64,000 nt of DNA from Neospora caninum Liverpool (taxonomy: Eukaryota; Apicomplexa; Conoidasida; Eucoccidiorida; Sarcocystidae). The position numbers were made by a program, and so were the translations under genes. The stretch is taken from the NCBI RefSeq assembly GCF_000208865.1, contig NC_018398.1, forward strand, positions 1,550,001 through 1,614,000, read 5' to 3'. The notes under the pieces are model-generated. The model was not told the origin of the DNA. It searched no databases and saw only the letters and a list, made by a program, of their open reading frames with translations. Each line of letters begins with the position of its first letter. The stretch's first letter is position 1. This document shows, piece by piece, positions 36,232 to 47,894 of the stretch.

Positions 36232-39200
36232 GGCGGCAGTCGGGAGCTGCGCGTTTCCGGAGAGTGAACGGAACCTCACGAATTATTTAACGGGAGATTG
36301 CAGCGCAAAGCGTGCGAAAGCAAGCGATATTGCGAGACACCGCAAAATGGTTCGAAAGAGGACGGAGGCGTCCCTCCGAATGAACCGTCCGAGACAAAAG
36401 ACGGGGGGTTGGAATTTCGTCAGCGCGCTGGCCCGCCACGCAGCAACTTGAAAACGGAGGATGCGGCCGAGGGTCCGACTTCAACAAGTGAAACACAAAC
36501 GCACAAAAGCTTCGTCCTGATCTGAAAATGTACAGCTCTCTGCAGAGAACGCGGGGCGCGCCGCTGTAGAACGCGACCGCAAGAGTTGGGCATCGACTCG
36601 CCGCCTTTGTGAGGAGAGAGACCGCACTCTGCATGCGAAATTGACGCAACCACGGGGGCGCGCGATGAGTGAGGGTTTCATGCGTGCTTTGCCTGCGGCT
36701 ATACACGCGATGTGCACGCTCAAAAGATGGAGCAATCTGTTTTTGCCAAAAAGATCTTTCCGGCGGAGATCCGTCTTGTCTAGGCCTCTGTGGACGGTGG
36801 AAGTAGGGATATTCCCGCCTGGTAGGCACCCGCAACGCTCGTGCATCGAAATATAACAAACCGTCGCTGACGTGGAGACTGGGAAATCGCGAATGTTTCA
36901 ACAGTGAGCGCACTAAGGCTACAGCGGGTTTAGCTTTACGCGAGAGGTCGACGCCAACCCCGATGTCGACGCCAACCGTTTCATTTGTCAGCATCGGCTT
37001 CGGAGGGGGGGGGGGGGGTCGGACGACGACAGTTTGACTTGATATAGGCAGACACGCAAGCGTGACTGGATTCGGACCGAGTCCTGCGACGGCGTGGGGG
37101 CGGAGAGGGGATTGTGTGCCCATTTGTTTGGTGACGATTGGCTGCGTGCAACGGGGTCTCACATGCGTCTCACGTTTCACCCCGGCGAATCCCCGCAGGA
37201 GCGCTTTGTGTGGAATCATATCCGGGAACGCCAGGCAGTGCTAAAGCTCGCCGACTCTGCGAACCCCGTCACGGTCCTTTCGCCAACCAGGTATTTGCGA
37301 GTACGGGAGTCTGCTTAGAGTTTGCTTGGACGGGTCACACGGTGTAATACTCACGCGCAGGGAGCGGCCGGTGCGTGCGGCGCGCATCGAGAGTTGCCGC
37401 CACAACCTTCAACAGCCAGGGGCCACAATTCCACGGCACGCACAGTCGCTTCGGGCCCCGGGCTGTTTCCTCTCTGCCTGGCAGGCCGGCTTTTCTGCGT
37501 AGTTGGACCGCAGAGCTCCCGCGACACCGATTGTCCACCAGTAATACCACTGGCGACAAACCAGGCCTTGAAACGTACCTTGGCTGACATGTGCGAGGGC
37601 ATGGAAGAGGGAACTCTGTGCAATCTCGAGAGAAGCTGCCAAGCCTCTCCATCGTTTTCCTCAGCTGGCTACCCGCGCGAGGAATCACTAGCTGGTAATT
37701 CTGTTTACGAACGCGATTGCTTGTAGATAGTGCGCAGCCAACAGAGCAGAGCGCTGCGCCGCTGGTGGCGGCGCATAGCGGTGAAACATAGATCCAAAAA
37801 ATAGATCCGTACACGGTGCGAGATGGCTTCGGCATCGTTAGATAGTGAAGAGGCCTGTGCCCACTGGTGGAGCCGCTCATAAAGCGATAGCGACCGAGAG
37901 TGATGGGTTTTCTTACATGATAACATGGGATGAATCTGTGATATACGGTTCGTCCCCATGCGTGCTGAGGAGCCGTTCAAGCGATTGCCACACGCAGCAG
38001 TACCGGGGATCATTCGGGATGCCAGCAAGCAGAAAAAAGTACGGAACTGGGGACCAGGCCACGCGATGCAAACAGCAGCGAGCACGGGCTGACGGCCGGC
38101 CAGGAAAGTTCCATTCCCTGCTTTTGATTACTCTGGTATGTCGCAGCCCTTTTCGTTTGAATTTTAAACCGTCTGTTGCCAACAGGCGAAGTCTACTTCT
38201 CATGCGCTCCATATCCCTGGATATCACTTCAGAGCCCGTCTTACCTAGCTTCAAGCGATTGCAAGTCCGGGCGTGATGGCGCGTCCCATCGAGTATCAAC
38301 CGACAAAAAAGACAACGGAACCAAGCAGTCCCATGGATCTCCTTTCTCTTTTTCCGACAATTCACCCGCAGCAAAAACTACGTTCCATGATCGCAGTAGG
38401 CCGCTGTGAGAGAATAGGCTCTTCCTCTTCTCTTCCCCGGGAGCATCCTCCCAGTGCACTAATTCTCGCCAATTCCTTCTGAGTACACAGCTAGTAGCCA
38501 AACGAACGAGACTGGATCCCCGTGCAACACCTGTCGCTGCGGGAAGAGCAACGCCTGCAGCAGTGTTTATCGGGTCCGGTGACATATATTTCTGACATGA
38601 TTGTGGTGGTCTCCAAAGTTGGACGCCAGCGCTGGTTTTGGCTTTTGACAGGGCGTCCCGGCGGTTGGAGAGAGCGCCGTAAAGCAGCCACACTTCACGG
38701 CAGCGCCGACACCGCCCGCAGCTATACCCTAGAAGCGAACAACCCGTGGGATCAGCTCTGCGTCAACAGACTTGCGCTGACGTGAAAAAGGAGACGCAAA
38801 GCGTGAGGTTTACTGTAGCTAAAGGAAATTAAACCAGATACTTCAATCTGCTTGCCCTCTGGGATCCTGGTGACCCCGCGCTGGGTAACACAACTTGGGG
38901 CTCTGCCCGAAGTCGTCGCAGACAGCAAACGCGGGTCCCCTGAGTGAAGATGTGCATAGCAAAAAGACACGGAGACAGCCAATGGGCGCGAACTCTGAGA
39001 AGAAACAATCCTTGGTGGGACGACCCCCCAAAGCACACCCCATTTCGAGACCCGACAAGCATGTCCACAGCTGGACAGTTTAAAAAAACAACGGTGGAAT
39101 TCCTGATTCCACCGCACCCATTTGGTCTGCTGCGCAACAGTCTTGGCCAAATACACCCGCTCCCTTTGGTGCAACTCTCTCTGTTCCGCAGAGGCCTCCC

Positions 39201-40228
39201 GATGAGAGTTGCCGAAGATCGATGCTGCTGGGATCACTTGCTAGTCTCTGTCTGCATGCGCGAATCGTGAGCCGGAGCAAACGGTTCAATCCTGCGGTTC
39301 ATTCGCCGTTTTGAGAATCCCCGTGAAGTGTTCGTCGATATTCTTTATGTCCCCCGTTGTGATCCTCTCTCGTGCAAATCACAAAGAGGAGGCCCGACAC
39401 ACTTTTGGGGCAACAGCCACTCTTCTGCAACCGCCGCCTCATTCTCTCTGCCGCGTGTACAGCTGAGCGGCGTGGCCGTTCGGACGATGCTGCGAGACAA
39501 GAGCAGACGTTTTCCACAATCGGAACGGAGCTCTCCTCTTTCCTTGACACAGTTGGGGCTCCACCGAGTGCGACACTGCCGTCCAGTGCTGGCCTTGCAT
39601 AGAATCTGGAGGAACGTAGTTCGGCAATGCATTTGAAGCGCGCAGGCTGCTGGCTGCAGCCGCGTCACAAAATGGTCCTCTGCTCCATCTCGCGCGTGCG
39701 CGCTCTGTGTGCGGTTTCTCAATATCTGAGGACCAGGTGTAGTCTGAATTCGTCAAGTGTCCTGTTCGACACGGTCTGTGACCCACTGGAGCGTGGGGGG
39801 AGAGAGAGAGGCGCCGGATTTTTTTGCCGCAGACACCGCCCTGAGGCGTCGTTGAATCCGCCGCCTCTGCGCCATCGCGAGGAAGTGCAGATCTTCACTC
39901 CCTGATAAGCCGTCTATTCGAGTTTTTTTCGGCCACGCTTTTGTCAGTTGCTGCAGCGGGTTTTCCTTGTCTTCAAACAGGCTGCTTGCTCCGACTGCTG
40001 CGGAGATTCTTCGCCGTTCTCCCGGATCTCTGCCCCGCGTCTTTTTCGCGTTGGAATGCACTCTCCCAGTGCGCTGTAGACAACCACCAGGTGTCTACGG
40101 CCGTTCCTCACTCTCTTTCCCTGCGCGACACACAGCGGCAGAGGGGAAAACCTAGAGCGCGGTTTGGCCCCAGGGGGAACTTTCGACGAGGCGCTCCCGG
40201 TACGGCACTCACGAGAGCGGGTCTCAAG
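36232..40228. other. Divergent intergenic region, probably two promoters
   Basis: This separates the minus-strand tRNA synthetase start from the plus-strand large ORF, so it should contain both promoters. A run of 14 G lies at 37005-37018. The 310-codon minus-strand frame at 36287-37219 crosses this run and has no domain character. A plus-strand ATG at 39627 opens an Arg-rich frame that might be a 5' exon of the downstream gene (organelle-targeting-like), but I could not fix a junction. Confidence 0.45.
37005..37018. repeat. Homopolymer run of 14 G
   Basis: Uninterrupted G run upstream of the tRNA synthetase. Assembly length is unreliable here. Confidence 0.9.
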
Positions 40229-43200
40229 ATGAGAAGAGTTCGCATCCTCTGGATGAGCGCCGCACGGAGATCGGTTGAGGGAACTTGCCGCACGACACTC
40301 GACACCTCCCGTCCCTCTGTTCCAACCCGAGACTGCAGACGCTTGAGCTCGCTCGCCGCCTGCCATGCCGCGTCGCAGGCTGACGAGGTCCACGCGTCCG
40401 GCTCGGAGGACGCCAGGCGGTTCTACCAAGCCGCCTTGTCTCCTGCGCCGCGCAAAGCAGATGGGCGCTTCACCGGCGAGTGCGCTTTCGAGGCGCATGC
40501 AAGGCCCTCGATGCGCCAAGGAAGAATCTGTGTAGGCAGCGAAGGCGAGGATAGGCGAGGCCCGAGTGCGTTGGAAACACGCGGTGGAAGGTCTCTTCCT
40601 CATCTCGCTCATGCTGAGAACGAAGCTGGCGTCTGTGTCCCCACAGCGACTCGAGGCAGGCAACGTGGAACGCGAATTCGGTTGAGACAGTTGGATTTTC
40701 ACTCAGCAGTAAGGAGGAGCAGATCTGTCGAGGGCGTGCTGGAGATTTGTGCGCAGTTCCTGAGAGAAATCAAAGACGAACTGGGAGATTGCTGTGCGAG
40801 GGATGCCAGCAGACACGCGAAGAGGCCCCGCTGTTCGCGGACGACCCGACAGCTGCGCGACCAGCTGAGTGGAGATCCATCGAATCCCACTCCGGACGCG
40901 GTCAAGGCAGTTGAGACGCCGAGCTGTCCTCGGCCGGACGTTTCCGACTCGGCGTCTCCGCGCGAAGCAGCTGGCGAGCGTCGGCCCTCCAGTGAACGCC
41001 GTTCCGACGTCTGCCAACTTTTGCCTTTGTCAGACTCTTCGCCTTGTTCACACACAGACGCCAGCAGGGACGCGAAGGCCTTCGTCGCGAGAACGGCGCG
41101 GTTTCCTTTTTCCCCGCACCGTCTTTCTGTCGCGGACCCTGCGTCGGCGCCTTCCTCTCCGTGCGTTTCTTCGCACGTGTCTCCTGGTTTCTTGGGACCT
41201 ACGGTATGTCCCCACGTTGCTGCGGATTTAGGTTGGATCAACTCCGCGCACGTTTTGCACCGCCTTGCGCTCCTGCATGCAGACGCCTCGGAGAGCAGCC
41301 GGCGCAAGGCAGTTCCTAACGCGTCCACACAGCAAACGCGCGGATCTCGCGCGGGACAGGAGTCGAGACGAGCTCGGGTCGGCTCCAGAGACGACAACGA
41401 GGTCGTTGACAGCCCTGAGAAACTTCAACGCGGAGGAGTTGCAGGTTCGCCCTCTGGGGTGGAAGGCTCTGGCGTCCAGGCGGCATCAGAACCAGGCGCC
41501 GCGGGCCTCTCGGCAACGCGTAGCGGAGACACAAAAGCCGCCGAAGATTTGCTTCGAGACACCCGTTTCCTCTCTGTTCTAGGTTGTGTGCTCCATCACC
41601 TCCGACAAGTGCACGAAGCATTGCTCGAATCGGAGAACTGTCCTTCAGCACGTGGCATTCGTGAAGAAAACGCAGTTTCAAACCTGCAGAGCGTCAATCT
41701 CGGCAGGCCGGTGAGCTGGCGTCCCAACATCCGCTCGCCGCACGCACACCCGCCGCCCGGACCAGTGCCTCTGCGCGACGGCGAATCTCCCGGGGATCGT
41801 CAGCATGGGCCGCATGCACTTCCGAAAACAGGGACTGCTTACAAGGAGAGCAGCCCTGTTTGGTCTGCTTTTTCACGCGCCTGTGCAGCAATAGGGGACC
41901 AAATATTTGTTAAAGACAGTGTTCAAGTCGTTACACCTCTCGTGCGGGTTTCCCTCCCGTCCTCGCATTCCAGGCGGGACGAAGCTTCTCCGCGAGCGGC
42001 GCCCTCTGGGGAGGGTTCCTCCGGGACGTGTCCCCGCGTTTTGCTCGCGAACCTCCCCATTCCGCATGCACTCCATGGGGCCGCCTCGACAGCAGGGAAG
42101 GCAGACGACCCTGCTGTTCTCGCAGCTGAGGCGACAGCCAGTGCACCCCGAGCCGCTGTGGCTGCAGAACCCGGATGCGCCCGATTTCCTCCCCCCCGCG
42201 CCCTCGCGAACGCGCAACAGCTTCGAGAACGTGTCCACTGCGATGCCGCTCCGTGCGAGCAAACGCGCGGAGAAGGCGGGTGGTTGCCGGCGCGGCCAGG
42301 CAGCGTCGCGCGCGATGGGAGTGGAAAGACCGAGACACGCGGGCCGACGGCTGCGCAGCTGCGATTTATCGCCTCCCTGTGTTGGGCGTGCGGGAAGCTG
42401 CGGCTGCCAGGTGCTCTGGGGGCCCATTCAGTTGAACTGCACTCGTCCACGGGCACTGCTCGAAGTGGAGCGCTTCCAGCCTTCTCGGGAATGTCCGCGG
42501 CGGGCAGCAACGGGAACGCGCCAAGTGCGAAAGACGGAGATGCCTCCCGCAGTGGCTTGGAACCCTCAAGTTCGACCACTGGACGCAGGCGTCCGGTTCC
42601 GCGTGCTGAGCCGTCCGAGAGCGGAGGCTCCGCCTCGTCCCCTGGCGTTCAACCAGGACCGAGCGGCTGCACTCGTCCACTGGCTTCGGATGGTGCGCGC
42701 CCGGTGGCTGCCGCCCCTGCTCTCGACAAACAGCAAGCGGACCTAATGGTAGGAAGGCGCCTGTGCTCCGAAATGTTCTGCCTTCTCGAGAACTGCGTGG
42801 TACGGTGTCTCCCGTTTTTCCGGCCTCGTGAACTGTCACTCGGCCTCTGGGGCGTTGCGCAGTGCCACGCTGCAACTGCAGGCCCGTCGGGTCCCGAAGA
42901 CGGACGCGGCCGGGGTACGACCAGGGTTCGGGAGAACTTCTGGCGACAAGCCGTTGAGGGCATTCGTCGTCGCCTTCCGGAACTGCCCCTGCGAGAGCTT
43001 GCCATGCTCGCGCAGACCTGCTGCACTGTGGGATATCGAAACGAGGCTCTCATGGGGGCGGTCGCTGACGCCATGCTGCGCTGCCTGCCGAGAGAGTGGG
43101 AGCAGTCTCGCGGGAGGCCGACGTCCTCACGCAGCCACAAGACGGGGCGCCCGCTGGCGGCGTCAGAGCCATGCAGAGCGCGTCAACAGGCAGCTGCGTG

Positions 43201-45124
43201 GGGACGTCTGCCTAAGGGTGTCTCCGGCGCTTCCACCGAGATTGTGGATGTGGACACACGACATGTGCGCCAAAGGGAGGACATCCTGGGCGGGCCTAAC
43301 GGAGCACAAAAACACACACCCTCTCGGTCTGGAGAGGCAGACGTCGGCCCGCTCGACGACGCAGCTGCCACGACGCTGGGGGCAAACGTGTCCGTTCTCT
43401 TGCAATCTTTCGCAGCCCTCGCGGTGCCGGTTCCCAACAGCTTTCGGGCGGTTGCTGCGTTGCTGCTGGACGATCGGGACTCTATGGCAGAGACAGTGGA
43501 CGGCGACGTAAGGCGGACGTCTCCAGGTCCAGCCGAGCTTGCTCCACGGCGACAGATCACCCACGGAGTGCAGAAGAGTGCAGAAAGGGAGGGACGCGGA
43601 GATCTCGCGCCGCCGCCCGCGGCGCCCACTCGAGATGTGTCGGGAGTCGCGCGTTCGTGTGCGAACAGCCACCTTTCTTCGCCACATAGCCTCGGCCCGT
43701 TTTTGGCCTCGCTGGAGCCAAGCCATGTGACGTCCCTGGCCTGGGCCTTCTCCGCATTCCTTGCTGGATCGGCTCGTGGCAACGCCGTGGGACGTGCCCA
43801 AAGGTGTGGAGCTCGCGCAGACCTAGGAGGGTGTGAAGGCGCGGCTCACCGAACATCTCTGGTGAAGCAAAGCAGAGATGACTCCGCAGACGAGGCACAC
43901 TGCAGGGTGGTCAGCGAGGCCAAGGAAAGCTTGACTGCCTTGAGTGTCGCACCTTTTGGATGCGCAAGCGGCAGGGACGCCACGCACGAAAGACCGTTTT
44001 CACTGTCGCTACAGAACGGGCGAAGGGGTGAGCAGCAACTGTTTTCCGAGCTCAGTTCGTACCTTGCTTCACATGCACACTGCTACGGCCGGCGGTACTC
44101 GACGGCTGAAAAAGTACAGCTGTGTTGGGCATTGGCTCTTCAAGACATTTACATGCCCACCTTTCTGTGCTCGGCCCTCACCGCGTTGGAGCGGGCGAGT
44201 CGGCGCCCCAAAGGCATGCGAATTCGTTCAGCAGTAGGCCGATTCCCGCTGCCTGCCGATCGTGGCGCTGGCGTGGGTGAATCTGGCGTCTCGAAATCTA
44301 CGGTTTCGCGTGGTGAAAATCTGAACGCCTGTACCCCGGAGGGACCGTGCTCCACCCCTTTCAGCCGATTGCTTGACGTGGAGCCCTTAGACGATTCCCT
44401 TCTTCCTCACAAGCTACAGACGCAGCTTTATCTTTCGACTCTTTGTTTTTTGACGCGAGGAGACACGAGCCTCGTTTTCGGCAGTGCAAGAGACTGGGGC
44501 CGGCACTCTCCCGTAAACGAGGGGGTGTCATCGCAGTCGGACGCAGGTTTCGAGCGACAAAGTCAGCTGCCTCGGCCTGCGACGGATGTTGCTCATACAG
44601 TGAACGAATCGAGAAGCTGCTCCGCATTTCACCAAGGTGCGATCGAGAAGATCGTGCCCCCGGTGGAGAAGCTCGGCCAAGTGAGGACAGGAAAAAGCAA
44701 GGATCTCTCGGTTACCCGTCCACGGTGTGGTTTGGCACGAGCTCTGGAACGAGCGCGGGTGAAACAGATATCTTTACCGACGGCGTTTTTCCGATGCCGC
44801 GCTGCACTGGATACACATCCCGACCGTACCCCCCACTACGTGGTTTCCCCGCTTCACATCAAGGTACTTATTGAGCTGAGGAAAATCCTGCACACCAGAG
44901 AGGAGATACGCGAACAGCCGACCTGTATTCTCCTGGAGGGAGTATTCGCTCCACAAAGCGTGGTAGGGAAACTGGCGGAGAAACATAAGGAAAAGGAAAC
45001 GCCTGGAGCGAGCGTGCGCAAAAAGGCCGCGGCTACTTGGGATATCGTCCCGGAGTATCGGGACTCAAGTGGGATCTGGGTGGACATTGTGGCGAGGCCA
45101 CGAGCACCAGAGTCCAGCGCGTGA
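40229..45124 (+). CDS. Large intronless protein (1631 residues) with helical-repeat-like segments, possibly an organellar RNA-binding protein
   Basis: One frame stays open for 4.9 kb to TGA at 45124. The in-frame extension back to 39941 starts with TTG, so the first ATG (40229, MRRVRILWMSAARRSVEGTC) is taken. An in-phase upstream exon remains possible. The Arg-rich, acid-poor N-terminus looks like an organelle-targeting sequence. The middle is low complexity (Ser/Pro/Gly/Arg). Scattered through residues of about 700-1450 are Leu/Trp/Ala/Cys-rich amphipathic segments such as LRFIASLCWACGKL, LSLGLWGVAQCHAA, LAMLAQTCCTVGY, VTSLAWAFSAF and VQLCWALALQDIY. These resemble the heptatricopeptide/octotricopeptide repeats of apicomplexan RAP proteins that bind mitochondrial RNAs. 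The C-terminal 100 residues look folded (LLEGVFAPQ…WDIVPEYRD), but I cannot confirm a RAP domain. Existence of the gene is firm; function is inference. Confidence 0.75.
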   Translation: MRRVRILWMSAARRSVEGTCRTTLDTSRPSVPTRDCRRLSSLAACHAASQADEVHASGSEDARRFYQAALSPAPRKADGRFTGECAFEAHARPSMRQGRICVGSEGEDRRGPSALETRGGRSLPHLAHAENEAGVCVPTATRGRQRGTRIRLRQLDFHSAVRRSRSVEGVLEICAQFLREIKDELGDCCARDASRHAKRPRCSRTTRQLRDQLSGDPSNPTPDAVKAVETPSCPRPDVSDSASPREAAGERRPSSERRSDVCQLLPLSDSSPCSHTDASRDAKAFVARTARFPFSPHRLSVADPASAPSSPCVSSHVSPGFLGPTVCPHVAADLGWINSAHVLHRLALLHADASESSRRKAVPNASTQQTRGSRAGQESRRARVGSRDDNEVVDSPEKLQRGGVAGSPSGVEGSGVQAASEPGAAGLSATRSGDTKAAEDLLRDTRFLSVLGCVLHHLRQVHEALLESENCPSARGIREENAVSNLQSVNLGRPVSWRPNIRSPHAHPPPGPVPLRDGESPGDRQHGPHALPKTGTAYKESSPVWSAFSRACAAIGDQIFVKDSVQVVTPLVRVSLPSSHSRRDEASPRAAPSGEGSSGTCPRVLLANLPIPHALHGAASTAGKADDPAVLAAEATASAPRAAVAAEPGCARFPPPRALANAQQLRERVHCDAAPCEQTRGEGGWLPARPGSVARDGSGKTETRGPTAAQLRFIASLCWACGKLRLPGALGAHSVELHSSTGTARSGALPAFSGMSAAGSNGNAPSAKDGDASRSGLEPSSSTTGRRRPVPRAEPSESGGSASSPGVQPGPSGCTRPLASDGARPVAAAPALDKQQADLMVGRRLCSEMFCLLENCVVRCLPFFRPRELSLGLWGVAQCHAATAGPSGPEDGRGRGTTRVRENFWRQAVEGIRRRLPELPLRELAMLAQTCCTVGYRNEALMGAVADAMLRCLPREWEQSRGRPTSSRSHKTGRPLAASEPCRARQQAAAWGRLPKGVSGASTEIVDVDTRHVRQREDILGGPNGAQKHTPSRSGEADVGPLDDAAATTLGANVSVLLQSFAALAVPVPNSFRAVAALLLDDRDSMAETVDGDVRRTSPGPAELAPRRQITHGVQKSAEREGRGDLAPPPAAPTRDVSGVARSCANSHLSSPHSLGPFLASLEPSHVTSLAWAFSAFLAGSARGNAVGRAQRCGARADLGGCEGAAHRTSLVKQSRDDSADEAHCRVVSEAKESLTALSVAPFGCASGRDATHERPFSLSLQNGRRGEQQLFSELSSYLASHAHCYGRRYSTAEKVQLCWALALQDIYMPTFLCSALTALERASRRPKGMRIRSAVGRFPLPADRGAGVGESGVSKSTVSRGENLNACTPEGPCSTPFSRLLDVEPLDDSLLPHKLQTQLYLSTLCFLTRGDTSLVFGSARDWGRHSPVNEGVSSQSDAGFERQSQLPRPATDVAHTVNESRSCSAFHQGAIEKIVPPVEKLGQVRTGKSKDLSVTRPRCGLARALERARVKQISLPTAFFRCRAALDTHPDRTPHYVVSPLHIKVLIELRKILHTREEIREQPTCILLEGVFAPQSVVGKLAEKHKEKETPGASVRKKAAATWDIVPEYRDSSGIWVDIVARPRAPESSA

Positions 45125-47894
45125 CGCAAAACTGTCAGTTCGTGAACAGGACTGTCAGAGCTTCTCAAACATATTTGCATTATCTTTGAATGGTCCACTG
45201 CGCAGAAGGGCGAGTGCGTGTGCCTGACAACAGGAACTGTTGCTGCGTGGGCTCCGTCGTTGACCACGACGCGTTTATAAAAAACGCGTCCAAGTAATTG
45301 TTTTTGGTCCTTGGCACCAGCCTGCACCGAGGAATGCACTGAAATAAATAACTGCATCGTGTTTCTTCGGAGCGAAACGGTCCGTGCCAGGCCACGAAGG
45401 GCGAGTGACACAGAACACGCCCCAGTTACCAATAGCTAGCCCACATCCACGATCCTACACTGCCCAAGTCTGTTCCCTGCTTTCGTGTAACTATCCGCCA
45501 TCGCTGAGACGTCTCACACATCTTGGCAGGATATGGGAGGTTGCAGGTCTAGAAACGGTTTGAAATCGTGGGCTCGTCCACGCAGGTGTGGTCAGCCTAC
45601 GTGCCCCTACCCCACGACACGTGTAAGCGAACCTCGCCCATTTTCTGCCAGCCCTGCTCACGTGGCGAATGACGTGGAGTATGAACATTCCGGCACTGCC
45701 CACTACACACGAGCGGTCGAAGAGAAATACACTCTAGCTACTGCCTTTTATTTGGGTGTTTTGTCGACTTTGAGAGCAACGCGAACTCTCTATTTCCACG
45801 TTTTTATTGGGTGTAACCCACACCAAGCGTGGGCTTCTCCGTGTCGCCAGGGTGTTCGGTTGGTCGTCGCCCTCTGTGAAGGCCATTCACAGCCAAGCAG
45901 ACTAGTTTGATGTAATTCCAAACTTCTTGAAGCACACCGCGGCGCCCAGACCCGGCTGCTCGGATGCGCGAAAACACACCGAATTAGAAGCTCGTACGTC
46001 AGTCCCGGTGAGCGGAACGGCGATGAAGTGCAAATACTCCCGCCTCTCAAAGGTTAACGGGTTCTGCCTTTCTGCGGCACGGCAGATGTCGGGCAGTCGA
46101 ACGGAAACAGGGTCACTGGCGTGGTGTGTGCACGCTTGTTGAGGCTCGGTCTCACTTCTCTACTGCGTTTCACAGCGCACGTCGAAAGGGGGGAAAAAGA
46201 CGAGTGTCGATTCTTTAGGCTCGATTGGGCAACACCGAAAAATGGAGACGAAAAATCATACAGGTGGAAACACAGAGGCTTTACAAAACTGTGGACTGGG
46301 GCTTCAACAGCGAAGTCATCTGAGCATGAGAATGCCAGGGAGACCTGGTGTGAGCAGCACGCTTACGATTCCGCCCTGCTTTGGTTGCCCGTGAACTTAC
46401 CAAACCGGGATCCTACTCTTCCCGTTATTTGCGGCATTACCGAAATAAACAACTCCATTTGCCCAGCAAAGAGAGTGGTACTTTGCGTTCAATCTGTAAG
46501 GTGGGGCCGAGATTCTTGACCTACCAGAGAAATCGTCACAGCGCTCGAAGAGGCGATCATTTTCCTGTCTGCGTCCCTGCATGTGGTAAAAGGTGGGTTT
46601 GGGCTGCTTCCTCCCGCCAGTTTTCGCGGACGTTCAGTGCTCTCTTTGGTGAAGAGCAATGACGAAACTTGCCAGGTCGAGTCCAATTCCATCGCTATTT
46701 GTACCCATGTATGTCCTCGTTTCTCGACTGTCACCGTCTTCACACTTCTCCCCGCTTCGTGGCAGGAAATTGCTTGCCGAGAGAAAGGGACACACCACCG
46801 TCGAATGAAAGCCTGCCTGCTTGGCCCGGGTTCGGGTGCCTCGATGCGTCCAGATGCAATCGGGAAAATCGGCGCGGACAGTTTCCCCCCCGTTTTCGCG
46901 TCTCGTTTCCCGTCTCATTTTTTCTGGGCGACTGCAGCGCTCCGGTTTCCGTGTGTTCTCGCCAACCGCCTCGATGCTCGACAGAGCTGCTTTGTCTGTA
47001 TGGCCTCCAGACTTGTGTACTCTGAGCCCCTCGACTCTTGGGGGGTCTGCGGCAGCGAGCGTCTTCACATTTCCACTGAGAAACCGGCGGCACCTCCCAG
47101 CAGAGGGCTGGCAGACGCGCTCAGACACCGAGTGGCGACGAATGCCGTCTATCTCTGTGTCAGCTTTTTGAGGCGTATATGCTGAATCACGTGTGCCCGT
47201 CCGAGATTCCGCTTCGGCGTGTTTTTCCCGGCGGAAAAACCCACCTTCACGCGTAGATTGACGTGTCACGCACAGGTTCCGATCGCGCGTGCGTTTCCCA
47301 GTGCCAGCCACCAAGAGGCCTTGGCAGTTCAAGAGCAAAGTGCTCTTCACTTGCGCATGTCTCCCGTTGATCCCCGGAGCAGGCCAGGACATGAGCAGAC
47401 AGAGGGAACAGCCGCCGTCTCGTCTCAACCGCCCTTGCTTGCTGGGCAAAGTTCGGAGTCCTGCTGGAGTTGTTTTCGGGCACTCCGCAAGGAAAACCCA
47501 GCCCCCGTGTCCCCGCAGAAAATTCGCCGCCGTCGGAATCGAAGTCGCTGTGGAGGGGCTGGGGATCTCGCCATGCGCCCTGCGTGGCGGTGACAGGCCC
47601 TCGAAGTTTTCTCGTGTGCGCAACGGTGCACTCTCGTCCCTGGGTGTCCGTGCAGGTGCGTTGCTGCGCTGACGTTTCCTGGCCGAACCCGGCGTGCGTC
47701 AGGCTTCGTTCTGCGTGGTGCCCGACTCCAGTCTGTCCCGACGACGCCCGCCCGTGGACACGTATGTGTGTGTGGACATGCAGATAGAAGAACCCCTGTG
47801 CAGCTCACAAGAGAGTGCAAAGAGCCGGCGAATCTTCCTGAGCCACGAAAGAGGGTGGACGGAGTTCTCGTGAATCGTGTGCGCTCCGAAGGCA
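45125..47894. other. Intergenic region upstream of the DDT/WHIM gene
   Basis: I see no supportable gene. The 329-codon minus-strand frame at 46634-47623 overlaps open frames on the plus strand and shows an Arg/Gly/Thr-rich mixture without domain features. It is probably a chance product of GC-rich promoter and 5' UTR sequence. The region should hold the 3' UTR of the large ORF and the promoter of the chromatin gene. Confidence 0.45.

Noticed and set aside
36287..37219. 310-codon minus-strand frame immediately upstream of the tRNA synthetase
   Set aside because: It crosses a 14-G homopolymer giving poly-Pro, has no recognisable segment and lies where the promoter and 5' UTR should be.
39941..40228. 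N-terminal 96-codon extension of the large ORF
   Set aside because: It starts with TTG, not ATG. It may be part of a spliced 5' exon, but no junction could be supported.
46634..47623. 329-codon open frame on the minus strand upstream of the DDT/WHIM gene
   Set aside because: It lacks domain features, has an Arg/Gly/Thr-rich random-like composition, and the plus strand is also open in places. Long frames by chance are common in this GC-rich promoter sequence.
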